From assembly GCA_964492595.1 (NCBI GenBank), contig CAZBKY010000016.1, positions 1 through 17,256 on the forward strand: a stretch of 17,256 bases of DNA, written 5' to 3'. Origin of the DNA: CAYNFP01 sp964492595 (GTDB lineage: Bacteria; Bacillota_I; Bacilli_A; RF39; UBA660). This document shows, piece by piece, positions 1 to 6,615 of this stretch (its first letter is position 1; each line of letters starts with the position of its first letter). Position numbers and translations under genes: made by a program. The notes beneath the pieces were generated by a model. That model saw only the letters and a program-made list of their open reading frames with translations, was not told the DNA's origin and searched no databases.

Positions 1-741
1 TTTAATTACAGTTTTATTTCCAATAATCTCATTGCCAATTTTTATTTGTTCTCCACGTCTTACATCAAGTCTAACAGTAGAATAAAATTTTAATGCTCTT
101 CCTCCAGGGGTTGTTTCCGGACTTCCAAACATGACACCTACTTTATCTCTAAGTTGATTGATAAAAACACAGATAGTATTTGTCTTGTTAATAACTCCAC
201 TTAATTTTCTTAAAGCCTGTGACATCAACCTTGCTTGAAGTCCCATATGAGAATCACCCATTTCTCCTTCAATTTCTGCCTGAGGTACCAAAGCTGCCAC
301 ACTATCAATTACTATTATTGAAATTGCTTCACTTCTCACTAATGCTTCACATATTTCTAATGCCTGTTCTCCAGTATCTGGCTGTGATAATAACAGTTCG
401 TTTGTATCAACACCTAAATTCTTAGCATATACTGGATCTAAAGCATGTTCTGCATCTATAAATGCTGCTTTTCCGCCAGCTTTTTGTACTTCTGCGATTG
501 CGTGTAAAGCAATGGTTGTTTTACCGCTAGATTCAGGTCCGAATATTTCTATAATTCTTCCTTTGGGATATCCTCCAACTCCTAAAGCTATATCAAGTGA
601 TATACTACCACTAGAAATAACATCTATATTTTTTATGCCACCTTCCCCCATTTTCATAATAGCACCTTTACCAAATTGTTTCTCTATATCTAAAAGCACT
701 TGTTCAAGCGTATTATCTTTTCCTTTAACTTTTTTTTCCAT
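1..741 (-). CDS. recA: RecA recombinase (3' part cut by window edge)
   Basis: RecA forms ATP-dependent filaments on single-stranded DNA, carries out homologous pairing and strand exchange, and triggers LexA self-cleavage in the SOS response. The 247 visible codons cover the N-terminal region and most of the ATPase core. Visible features are Walker A GPESSGKT (about residues 68-75), the DAEHALD segment with the catalytic-type Glu (about 97-103), Walker B region IIVIDSVAALVPQ (about 142-154) and the loop-2 segment GSPETTPGGRALKFY (about 206-220). All are canonical RecA sequence. The C-terminal domain lies beyond position 1. The ATG at 739-741 is preceded by GGAGG at 751-755, which fixes the start. 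It has its own promoter and lies downstream of a terminator after pgsA, so it is a separate transcription unit. cinA, which sits between pgsA and recA in Bacillus, is absent here. Identification is essentially certain. Confidence 0.98.
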   Translation of the reverse strand, partial: MEKKVKGKDNTLEQVLLDIEKQFGKGAIMKMGEGGIKNIDVISSGSISLDIALGVGGYPKGRIIEIFGPESSGKTTIALHAIAEVQKAGGKAAFIDAEHALDPVYAKNLGVDTNELLLSQPDTGEQALEICEALVRSEAISIIVIDSVAALVPQAEIEGEMGDSHMGLQARLMSQALRKLSGVINKTNTICVFINQLRDKVGVMFGSPETTPGGRALKFYSTVRLDVRRGEQIKIGNEIIGNKTVIK

Positions 742-765
742 TTGATTTTTCCTCCTTACATTAAT

Positions 766-794
766 ATTTTACATCTATATAATTTTAATGTCAA
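766..794 (-). promoter_or_regulatory. recA promoter (sigma-A type)
   Basis: On the minus strand, -35 TTGACA (789-794) and -10 TAAAAT (766-771) are separated by exactly 17 bases, about 25 bases upstream of the recA start codon. The -35 is a perfect consensus and the -10 matches 5 of 6. It lies between the pgsA terminator and the recA ribosome binding site, as an independent recA promoter should. Confidence 0.85.
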
Positions 795-803
795 CATAAA
801 TTT

Positions 804-817
804 CAAACAATTGTTTG
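804..817. promoter_or_regulatory. Perfect 14-bp palindrome upstream of recA, candidate LexA operator
   Basis: CAAACAATTGTTTG is a perfect inverted repeat whose edge lies 9 bases upstream of the recA -35 hexamer. Gram-positive and clostridial LexA boxes have a GAAC-N4-GTTC/GTTT core. This site reads AAAC-N4-GTTT, a one-base variant in each half. The location before recA favours an SOS operator. However, it sits upstream of the -35 rather than over the promoter, so another regulator is possible. Confidence 0.5.
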
Positions 818-832
818 TTAAAATTTGGTTTT

Positions 833-866
833 AAATAAAAAAAATAAAACAAAATAGAATTTTGTC
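833..866 (-). terminator. Intrinsic terminator after pgsA
   Basis: Reading the minus strand, ACAAAAT and ATTTTGT (859-865 and 849-855) form a 7-bp stem with a 3-base loop. A long T-rich run follows immediately (848 down to about 833). The stem is A/T-rich and therefore weak, but the T-tract and the position 14 bases after the pgsA stop support a terminator separating the pgsA unit from recA. Confidence 0.6.
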
Positions 867-878
867 CTATAATGAAAT

Positions 879-1490
879 TTAATTTTGAATATTATTATCC
901 TCAAATAAATATTTTTTATTATTTAAATAATACTGGACACCACTTACAACAGATAAAACTGTTGCAATTAAAATAAGAAAATCTGCTACCCTTAGATTCC
1001 ATAATTCAAATGGAAGATTCCCAAAAAATAATAATGATAAGCCTAACATCATGCAGGCGGTTTTTATTTTTCCAGTCCAGCTTGCTGCAACAGCCCCATT
1101 TTTACTCCCAGCAATCATTTTTATTGAGTCCACTGCAATATCTCTTATAATAACTACTACAGGAACAATAACACTAATTTGATTATCTACAGCCAATATA
1201 ATTAAAATTCCATTAACAAGCATTTTATCTGCAATAGCATCTAATACTTTACCCGCATCTGTTACCAAGTTTAGTTTTCTAGCAAGATAGCCGTCAAGAA
1301 AATCAGTAAGGGACGCAATTATAAAAACAGCTCCGGCTAAAAGGTACTTACTATCTAAAATGCTTTTTCCATTTGCTATTACATAAGTTGGGAATGTATA
1401 TCCAAGCCTATAAAATGGAAATATTAACATAATAATTAATAAGCCTGACAAAAAAATTCTAGCCATTGTTATTCTATTTGGTAAATTCAT
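879..1490 (-). CDS. pgsA: CDP-diacylglycerol--glycerol-3-phosphate 3-phosphatidyltransferase (PGP synthase)
   Basis: This integral membrane enzyme transfers a phosphatidyl group from CDP-diacylglycerol to glycerol-3-phosphate, giving phosphatidylglycerophosphate, the committed step to phosphatidylglycerol and cardiolipin. The 203-residue protein carries the full CDP-alcohol phosphotransferase signature DG-x2-AR-x8-G-x3-D-x3-D at residues 66-88 (D66, G67, A70, R71, G80, D84, D88). It has hydrophobic segments at about 10-26, 50-62, 91-116, 143-157 and 170-186. Length is normal for Firmicute PgsA. The N-terminal MNLPNRITMARI is characteristic of PgsA within the wider family. The ATG at 1490 has GGAAGGAG just upstream and overlaps the end of the RodZ-like gene by 17 bases, indicating co-transcription. 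Confidence in PgsA is high; only the family's substrate specificity is inferred. Confidence 0.95.
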   Translation of the reverse strand: MNLPNRITMARIFLSGLLIIMLIFPFYRLGYTFPTYVIANGKSILDSKYLLAGAVFIIASLTDFLDGYLARKLNLVTDAGKVLDAIADKMLVNGILIILAVDNQISVIVPVVVIIRDIAVDSIKMIAGSKNGAVAASWTGKIKTACMMLGLSLLFFGNLPFELWNLRVADFLILIATVLSVVSGVQYYLNNKKYLFEDNNIQN

Positions 1491-1983
1491 AAAATACTCC
1501 TTCCAAAAAATTAATTCCTACAAAATCGTTTTTATCTGTTTGTTTTTTTATAAAAATAAACATTAATACTGATAAGGCCACCAATATAAATCCTGCAATA
1601 ATATAAATATATAATTTAGATTTATTTTCATTTTTATTTTTAGGATTTGTATAAGGCGAAGTTATTTTTTTTACAGCTTCTTTCGATTCTTCCTTTTTTA
1701 ATGTCTCCACTTGTTTTTCAATTTCTGAAATAGGTATTTTAGAAGTGAAGTTAAACATAAACTCACTATATTCTTCTATCAGTTTATTTTCATCCAAGTT
1801 TAGATATTTAGCATATTTTTTTATTAAATCTTTTAAGAAAAAAACATCTTTGAATGCATTAGCATTACCATCTTCCAGATTTTCAAGCTGCGCTACTGTC
1901 ACTTCCATATCCGAGGCGGCCTCTTCTATCTCTATTCCAATTGCTTCTCTTGTCTCTTTAAAACTCTGCCCTATATCTTTCAC
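1474..1983 (-). CDS. RodZ-like HTH membrane protein (short form)
   Basis: The 169-residue protein has an N-terminal Xre/Cro-like helix-turn-helix of the RodZ type (HTH_25; residues about 4-70). A charged linker rich in Lys/Glu/Asn (about 84-122) follows, then a single transmembrane helix (about 124-145) and a tail of only about 24 residues. RodZ proteins link MreB to the elongation machinery and place the HTH domain in the cytoplasm. Here the extracytoplasmic beta domain of full-length RodZ is missing. Bacillus has a comparable protein (YmfM) directly before pgsA, matching this context. The start is GTG at 1981-1983, with AAGGAG 6 bases upstream and only about 10 bases past the predicted 3' end of rnpB. 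A role in cell shape or elongation is inferred from family and neighbours; a DNA-binding function is not excluded. Confidence 0.75.
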   Translation of the reverse strand: MKDIGQSFKETREAIGIEIEEAASDMEVTVAQLENLEDGNANAFKDVFFLKDLIKKYAKYLNLDENKLIEEYSEFMFNFTSKIPISEIEKQVETLKKEESKEAVKKITSPYTNPKNKNENKSKLYIYIIAGFILVALSVLMFIFIKKQTDKNDFVGINFLEGVFYEFTK

Positions 1984-2000
1984 GTATATCTCCTTTATAT

Positions 2001-2338
2001 AATAATTTTAATAAGCCATATTCTGTACCTTAAAAAGGTGACAAACATTTATCTAAGATTACTTTTTTTACTCCGTTTTATTCCTTTGTAAAAATTCCCC
2101 TACCAAATTTGGGTTTCTCGCTCGCGGGGTTTACTTCGTTCCACTCTCTTTATTCCTAAAGAGTTCGTCACTATAGCACTTTTATATTTAATATAATCAG
2201 TTCTTGACTACCTCGATGCCGTTAGTTTCCTACCTAGAGTTATTTTTTCCTCTAGCACGATCACTACTGCCATTTCAGGACAGTGCGAGTATGGACTTTC
2301 CTCTACATAATTGTATGCAGCGTTTGTCTAAAAATTAT
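2001..2338 (-). ncRNA. rnpB: RNase P RNA, class B (Bacillus type)
   Basis: This is the catalytic RNA of ribonuclease P, which removes the 5' leader of tRNA precursors. On the minus strand the conserved blocks occur in the correct order. Conserved region I contains GAGGAAAGTCC (2285-2303). The internal block with CCCGCGAGCGAGAAACCC (2111-2129) follows. Then comes AAATTTGGTAGGGGAA (2095-2110), and last the 3' conserved block ACAGAATATGGCTTAT (2011-2026). The internal GAGCGAGAAACCCAAATTTGGTAGGGG arrangement is that of class B RNAs. The A/U-rich ends around 2327-2340 and 2000-2011 can pair to form P1, giving an RNA of about 330-340 nt. The 5' end touches the gpsB stop codon and the 3' end lies about 7-10 bases before the SD of the next gene. 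Exact ends are inferred. Confidence 0.95.
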
Positions 2339-2366
2339 TATTCTTCTCCGTAAACTATTTTCTCAA
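2337..2366 (-). promoter_or_regulatory. Possible rnpB promoter inside the gpsB 3' end
   Basis: TTGAGA (2361-2366) and AATAAT (2337-2342) on the minus strand are 18 bases apart, each matching 5 of 6 consensus positions. They lie over the last codons and stop of gpsB. A start 6-7 bases downstream (about 2330) would fall inside the predicted P1 helix, so either the true start is slightly earlier or rnpB is processed from the gpsB transcript. Tentative. Confidence 0.4.
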
Positions 2367-2661
2367 GTTCACTTAGTCGTTTTAATATATCAACATTTGT
2401 AACACCTTTGTTAGCATTTGTTTCAACAAGTTCTAACTTGGATTTTAAATCACGTATTTCACTTTGTAGTGTTAGATTATCTTTTTCAAGATTTTTTATT
2501 TCATTTAATAATCTTTTATTAATAGTATTATATTCTATATAATCTTTCATAATAATATCTAAGAATTTGTCTACTTCCTGAGGCCTATATCCTCTAGCAT
2601 CATATTTAAATTCTTTTTCAAAAATATCATTGGGTGTTAAAAATATTTTTTCCTCTATCAT
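2338..2661 (-). CDS. gpsB: Cell division / peptidoglycan coordinator GpsB (DivIVA family)
   Basis: GpsB is a small cytoplasmic DivIVA-family hexamer that binds the membrane at the septum and couples penicillin-binding proteins to division and elongation. The 107-residue protein starts with a DivIVA-type N-terminal domain (EKEFKYDARGYRPQEVDKFL at about 15-34). A coiled coil follows (about 40-80) and then the GpsB-specific C-terminal segment NVDILKRLSELEKIVYG (about 89-105). That tail closely matches the TNFDILKRLSNLEKHVFG tail of Bacillus GpsB and separates it from full-length DivIVA. The ATG at 2661 has GGAGG (2671-2675) 9 bases upstream. It is followed directly by rnpB, an association also known in Bacillus and relatives, and appears to be the first gene of the gpsB-rnpB-RodZ-like-pgsA unit. 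Confidence 0.92.
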   Translation of the reverse strand: MIEEKIFLTPNDIFEKEFKYDARGYRPQEVDKFLDIIMKDYIEYNTINKRLLNEIKNLEKDNLTLQSEIRDLKSKLELVETNANKGVTNVDILKRLSELEKIVYGEE

Positions 2662-2699
2662 ATCAACCAGCCTCCACTTCTAAATTCTTTGTATATATA

Positions 2700-2728
2700 A
2701 TTTTACAAAAAAAAGAAGAAAAAGTCAA
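2700..2728 (-). promoter_or_regulatory. gpsB operon promoter
   Basis: The minus strand shows -35 TTGACT (2723-2728) and -10 TAAAAT (2700-2705) with a 17-base spacer consisting almost entirely of T and C. The gpsB start lies about 39 bases downstream of the -10. A 12-bp perfect palindrome, GTAAAATTTTAC, sits 5 bases upstream of the -35 (2734-2745) and could be an operator or simply A/T-rich chance. Confidence 0.8.
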
Positions 2729-2745
2729 TGAAAGTAAAATTTTAC

Positions 2746-2997
2746 CAAAAATAGAAATGTACGGTTACAATTGATGTGAAACAGAAATTTATATAAAAGT
2801 GATTAAAATTGTATAATTGAGTTATCAAAATCAATTAATAAAAGATTGAATCGCTAATGAATATTTTAACACAAAAGACTATTAGATATCCCCCCCCCAT
2901 AAATTAAACACTAAATATTATTCTGTTTTACTACTAAGGAAAGGATACAAGTCCACTAAGATATAAATATAGAAAAATCTAATATTTTTAAGTTATT
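2746..2997. other. Gene-free spacer between polysaccharide operon and gpsB
   Basis: No credible gene is visible in this stretch. It contains the C9 tract (2890-2898). It also has a weak imperfect hairpin just after the last polysaccharide gene (arms 2965-2973 and 2978-2987) without a clear T-tract, and a 7-bp TAATTGA/TCAATTA dyad around 2812-2840. I cannot point to a convincing terminator for the polysaccharide operon, so read-through toward gpsB is possible. Confidence 0.6.
2890..2898. repeat. Homopolymeric C9 (G9 on minus strand) tract
   Basis: Nine consecutive C residues lie in a non-coding, extremely A/T-rich spacer. On the minus strand the G9 lies between TTTAAT (2903-2908) and TCTAAT (2881-2886), 16 bases apart, so it could act as a variable promoter spacer. 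It contributes to no credible ORF. Such tracts are prone to slipped-strand length changes. Confidence 0.9.
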
Positions 2998-4068
2998 TTA
3001 AAATAATCCCGTAAAATCCAAAGTGCTTACATTTTTTAATGGGAATTTAATAGGTCTCTTTTCTTTTGCGGATTTATATATTCCAAGAACTAACTCTAAT
3101 GCTCTTCTTCCGGCATATCCATCCACATATGGTTCTCTATTCTCTTTTATTGAATTTATTACATCTTTATATAATAATCCATGGCCTAAACCATATACAT
3201 TCTTATGTTCCTCTGAGAATTCTGATAAAATATCTTGTTCATTTTCTTCTTCATTCGTAAATTTGCATACTTCAAGCTTATTTACAGAACTACCTCCAAT
3301 TTTAACAGTACCTTTTTCTCCAAAAACATACAAAGTCTCTTCTAAATTTTTGGGGAAAACATTAGTAGTACCCTCTATAGTTGCATAACCGCCATTTTTA
3401 AATTTTACTACAGCCACTCCCAAATCTTCAACTTCTAAATAATTATGATTTAAATTAGCTGTATAAGCAAATACTTCATCTATTTCATTCCCCATCATCC
3501 AACGAATTAAATCAATGTTGTGTATACATTGATTCATTAAACATCCGCCATCTTGTTCCCAAGTCCCTCGCCATGGAGCCTGAACATAATATTCTTCATT
3601 CCTATTCCATCTAATCGTTGCTGCAGCATTAAATATCCTTCCAAATTTCTCAGTTTCAATTGCTGTCCTAATTTTTTGTATAGCTTTATTAAACCTATTT
3701 TGATGGCAAGCACAAACTTTTAAATTATTTTTTTCTCCAGCCTTTATTATTTTATCAGCATCTTCAAGAGATAATGCTATGGGTTTTTCTATTATAACAT
3801 TACAGCCATTTTCTAAACAATAAATCGCAATTTTAGCATGTTTGCCACTCTCTGTTGCTATAGCAACTAATTCCGGTTTTTCTTCAGCAATCATTTTTTT
3901 ATAATCTGTATATTCGTTTACAGACTTTATTTCTTGAAACATTTCTTTTTTCTCTTTTGTCTTTTCTTCTAAAATATCACATAAACCTACTATTTCCAAA
4001 CCGTTATTAATCGCTGCTGATATATGGTTTACAGATATTCTCCCACAACCAATTAATGCATATTTCAT
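2998..4068 (-). CDS. wlbA: UDP-N-acetylglucosaminuronate 3-dehydrogenase (WlbA/WbpB-like, Gfo/Idh/MocA family)
   Basis: The predicted reaction is NAD-dependent oxidation of UDP-GlcNAcA at C3 to the 3-keto sugar, which the DegT aminotransferase at the operon's start would then aminate. The 356-residue protein has an N-terminal Rossmann fold with GCGRIS (7-12). The Gfo/Idh/MocA catalytic motif EKP follows (94-96, K95), and then the substrate-domain stretch WRGTWEQDGGCLMNQCIHNID (166-186, with H183). The combination of EEYY, WRGTW and MNQ..H is typical of WlbA-type enzymes rather than inositol or glucose-fructose dehydrogenases. WlbA enzymes recycle bound NADH with 2-oxoglutarate; whether this one does cannot be seen. 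The start ATG overlaps the polymerase stop as ATGA, so it is the last gene of the operon, far from the three other genes of its pathway. Family is certain and the specific substrate likely. Confidence 0.82.
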   Translation of the reverse strand: MKYALIGCGRISVNHISAAINNGLEIVGLCDILEEKTKEKKEMFQEIKSVNEYTDYKKMIAEEKPELVAIATESGKHAKIAIYCLENGCNVIIEKPIALSLEDADKIIKAGEKNNLKVCACHQNRFNKAIQKIRTAIETEKFGRIFNAAATIRWNRNEEYYVQAPWRGTWEQDGGCLMNQCIHNIDLIRWMMGNEIDEVFAYTANLNHNYLEVEDLGVAVVKFKNGGYATIEGTTNVFPKNLEETLYVFGEKGTVKIGGSSVNKLEVCKFTNEEENEQDILSEFSEEHKNVYGLGHGLLYKDVINSIKENREPYVDGYAGRRALELVLGIYKSAKEKRPIKFPLKNVSTLDFTGLF

Positions 4069-5444
4069 ATTTCCTGAACCTCTTCTTTTTTATTTATTTT
4101 ATTATCAATATTAATATTCATCGATATAAAAATTATAACATATACTAAAAAATATTTCATCATAAAATCTCCTGATAAATTAACTGTCAAAAATAGTGCA
4201 TATATTAATTCGGGAATAATAAATTTAGTTTCTTTTTTTAAATGAATTTTTATTCCTAACAATAACAAAATTATAAACAGGATTACAGCTCCGATTAAAC
4301 CATCAACAGTTAAAGAATAAACATAATAGTTATGAGGCAATCCACTTTTAACATAATCAATATTTCTTTTATCAAATTTTTCTTGAATACTTTTATGATA
4401 ATTTAAACTTCCTACTCCTAAAAATTTATTTTCATTAAATACTTCTAATGATGTATTGAAAAATAAAATTCTCGATTGGACAGAACTTAATTTATTGGTT
4501 TTAGATCTGGTAATATTGTTATAAATTTTTTCACTAGAAGTATCTTCTTTAGATTCTGCGATTTTAATAAAGTCTTTTAATCGATCAACTTCTGTGTAAA
4601 AATTAGTAGTTATACTTGTATTAAAAGCACTATCAAAAGCATCTCCCAATGAAATATATAAATAATTATTATTAGGTACATATAATGTGATTATAGAAAT
4701 AAAGAAAATTGCTAGTATAGAAAATAACTTCCTTTTTATATTTTTATTAAAAATTAAATACATTACATAAATAAAAATCGTTAAAACCATTACAAAATAT
4801 AATGATCTACCGTATGTTAAACATATGGAACACATTATTAAAATAGCAAATAAATATTTTATGATTTTGTTAATATTATAATTAAATAATACATAAATTA
4901 ACATCATTATTAAAAGTAAGCCATATGCATTGGGATTTCCAAAAAAACTTACTACTCTTCCTTTTGCATAATCAAAAATATACATACCAGAAAGCATTAA
5001 ATTTATGTCGAATATATAAGTAAATATTCCGTAAACGATAACCACTAAAGTAAATGACAATAAACATATTTTTAAAATTTTATTATATTTTTCATCAATT
5101 TTAGATACTAAAATTGTAATAAAAAATATAATGGGTGCTAATGAGTTTAATATGCCATATAAAGCTGCCCAAATTATATTAATTAAATTTTCATCTGGAC
5201 TTTTTAAAATAATGGCTTGTACAAATTTATATAAAATATAACTAGAGCAAAGTAAATACATTACTTTATTATCTTTATAACCTGAAATTATATTTTTAAC
5301 GTTTAATAATACAAAAATAAAAATAAAAAGAATATCGTATCTAAAAGACATTGTTGGCAAAAAAAACTCAAAAAAAAGAATTAGGATTAAAAGACCAATA
5401 TTTATATATTTATCAAAAAAATTCTTATACTTCTTAAATTCCAT
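4065..5444 (-). CDS. Polysaccharide polymerase, O-antigen ligase/Wzy-type membrane protein
   Basis: A 459-residue polytopic membrane protein with about 10-12 hydrophobic segments. It carries a large extracytoplasmic loop (about 255-375) before the last helices, the topology of the O-antigen ligase/Wzy_C superfamily. Recognisable landmarks are R163 with SFFGNPNAYG (166-175), LTYGRS (209-214, corresponding to the TxSRG-type motif), the FLGVG stretch (341-345) and the LPHNYYV motif (369-375) at the end of the loop. In this setting its role would be to polymerise lipid-linked repeat units on the outer face of the membrane after flipping. Very low GC and absence of close motifs beyond the family pattern are usual for Wzy. 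It overlaps the preceding GT4 gene by 11 bases and the following oxidoreductase by 4. A ligase role is less likely in a Gram-positive. Family confident, function strongly supported by context. Confidence 0.85.
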   Translation of the reverse strand: MEFKKYKNFFDKYINIGLLILILFFEFFLPTMSFRYDILFIFIFVLLNVKNIISGYKDNKVMYLLCSSYILYKFVQAIILKSPDENLINIIWAALYGILNSLAPIIFFITILVSKIDEKYNKILKICLLSFTLVVIVYGIFTYIFDINLMLSGMYIFDYAKGRVVSFFGNPNAYGLLLIMMLIYVLFNYNINKIIKYLFAILIMCSICLTYGRSLYFVMVLTIFIYVMYLIFNKNIKRKLFSILAIFFISIITLYVPNNNYLYISLGDAFDSAFNTSITTNFYTEVDRLKDFIKIAESKEDTSSEKIYNNITRSKTNKLSSVQSRILFFNTSLEVFNENKFLGVGSLNYHKSIQEKFDKRNIDYVKSGLPHNYYVYSLTVDGLIGAVILFIILLLLGIKIHLKKETKFIIPELIYALFLTVNLSGDFMMKYFLVYVIIFISMNINIDNKINKKEEVQEI

Positions 5445-6615
5445 TTATAAAATCCCTTAACTTCTCTATTTTTTTACCATAATCTAAATTTTCTTCTGCA
5501 AATTTTCTAATATTCTTTGTTATATTTTGAGGATTGTTTTTATAAATCCCACTAGCAAAATCGATTATCTTTTCCATATTAACAAAACCGTCATCATTTG
5601 AAACTTTGTAATAAAAGTTTTTATTTTCTGGAATAGAAATATCTTCATCTATTTCTGAAAAAACAATAGGTATTCCTCTTGCAAAATATTCTCTATTTTT
5701 TAATGTTGATGCATATTCAATATTTTTTTTGTAACAACCTAAAGACCCAATAGCAATATGAGATTCATCAAAATATTTGTTCAAATTTTCTCTCGTTTCA
5801 TAACCTAACATCTTTATAGAATCTTTCTTTTTCATCTTTTTAATTATATCTTTTAAATAATCTTCCTGATTAATATTTCCGCAAATATTAAAAATTATAT
5901 TTGTTTTCCCATTATATTTTTCAATTCCTTCTAAAATTCTTTCAATTCCATGCCAATACCTAATATTTCCAACAAATATCATATTAATATTTTTCCCATC
6001 ATATTTTGGAACTTCTTTAATTTTATATTTTTTTACATCTATCCCATTAGTAATTAGAATACCTGATATATTTTTATTATATATCTTTTTTTGGAAATTA
6101 AAAATTTGACTGCTAACACAAACATATCCTAAAGCTAAATTCTTAATTTTTTTATCAAACATTTTTGAAAATATAACCTTTAATTTTGATTTATTAGATT
6201 TATACTCTTCTATTTCAATAGAATTATGTTCAAAAATAATTTTTTTTCTAAAATTTTTAACAAAATTTATAAATCCAGGGTATAAAGGGTTATATCTAAC
6301 ATAAATCATGTCATAATTATTAATTTCTTTTTTACATATATTGACATATTCTTGATATGTACGATTAATACATTTTAGTAATTTTAAAAATTGATGTTTT
6401 CTTTTATCTGCTAAAAAATTAACTGGAACAAATTCAATATATGAAACTTTGGGGAAAACGCCAATATTCTTTGCATCGTCTTTACTTATTAAAATATATG
6501 TTTTATATAAAATATTTAATTTATTCATATTTTTTGATTGGTTAAATATTTTTTCAATTATTCCAGAACTGTTTTTAATATTATTAAAATGTATTAAAAA
6601 TATTAATTTTTTCAT
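5434..6615 (-). CDS. Glycosyltransferase family 4
   Basis: The 393-residue cytoplasmic enzyme shows the GT-B fold layout of GT4. There is an N-terminal acceptor domain with an IIFEHNS segment (126-132). The inter-domain ITNGID segment (188-193) follows, and then the donor-binding domain with FVGNIRYWHGIERI (214-227). The C-terminal NREYFARGIPIVFSE stretch (307-321) supplies the conserved Glu. It would add one sugar to the growing lipid-linked repeat unit; donor and linkage cannot be told. I chose ATG at 6613-6615. It has an AAAGGAGG ribosome binding site and overlaps the preceding stop as ATGA. The longer frame opening at 6669 would run deep into the upstream gene without a ribosome site. It is less similar to the two upstream GT4 enzymes than they are to each other. 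Confidence 0.87.
   Translation of the reverse strand: MKKLIFLIHFNNIKNSSGIIEKIFNQSKNMNKLNILYKTYILISKDDAKNIGVFPKVSYIEFVPVNFLADKRKHQFLKLLKCINRTYQEYVNICKKEINNYDMIYVRYNPLYPGFINFVKNFRKKIIFEHNSIEIEEYKSNKSKLKVIFSKMFDKKIKNLALGYVCVSSQIFNFQKKIYNKNISGILITNGIDVKKYKIKEVPKYDGKNINMIFVGNIRYWHGIERILEGIEKYNGKTNIIFNICGNINQEDYLKDIIKKMKKKDSIKMLGYETRENLNKYFDESHIAIGSLGCYKKNIEYASTLKNREYFARGIPIVFSEIDEDISIPENKNFYYKVSNDDGFVNMEKIIDFASGIYKNNPQNITKNIRKFAEENLDYGKKIEKLRDFINGI

Noticed and set aside
219..745. Open frames on the plus strand opposite recA
   Set aside because: They lie antisense to the unmistakable RecA frame and show low-complexity, Leu/Ser/Pro-rich translations with no family resemblance.
1745..2002. Plus-strand open frame opposite the RodZ-like gene
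   Set aside because: It is an antisense shadow of a supported gene, rich in Ser and without a ribosome site or recognisable motif.
2835..2900. 21-codon minus-strand ORF starting ATG in the G9 tract
   Set aside because: No ribosome binding site precedes it and the peptide resembles nothing known; the tract itself is the interesting part.
2965..2987. Hairpin after the polysaccharide operon as a terminator
   Set aside because: The stem is A/T-only apart from one pair, has a bulge, and no T-tract follows on the minus strand.
3023..3388. Plus-strand open frames opposite the WlbA-like gene, also 3066-3260
   Set aside because: The opposite strand encodes a full Gfo/Idh/MocA protein with all motifs; these frames have no independent support.
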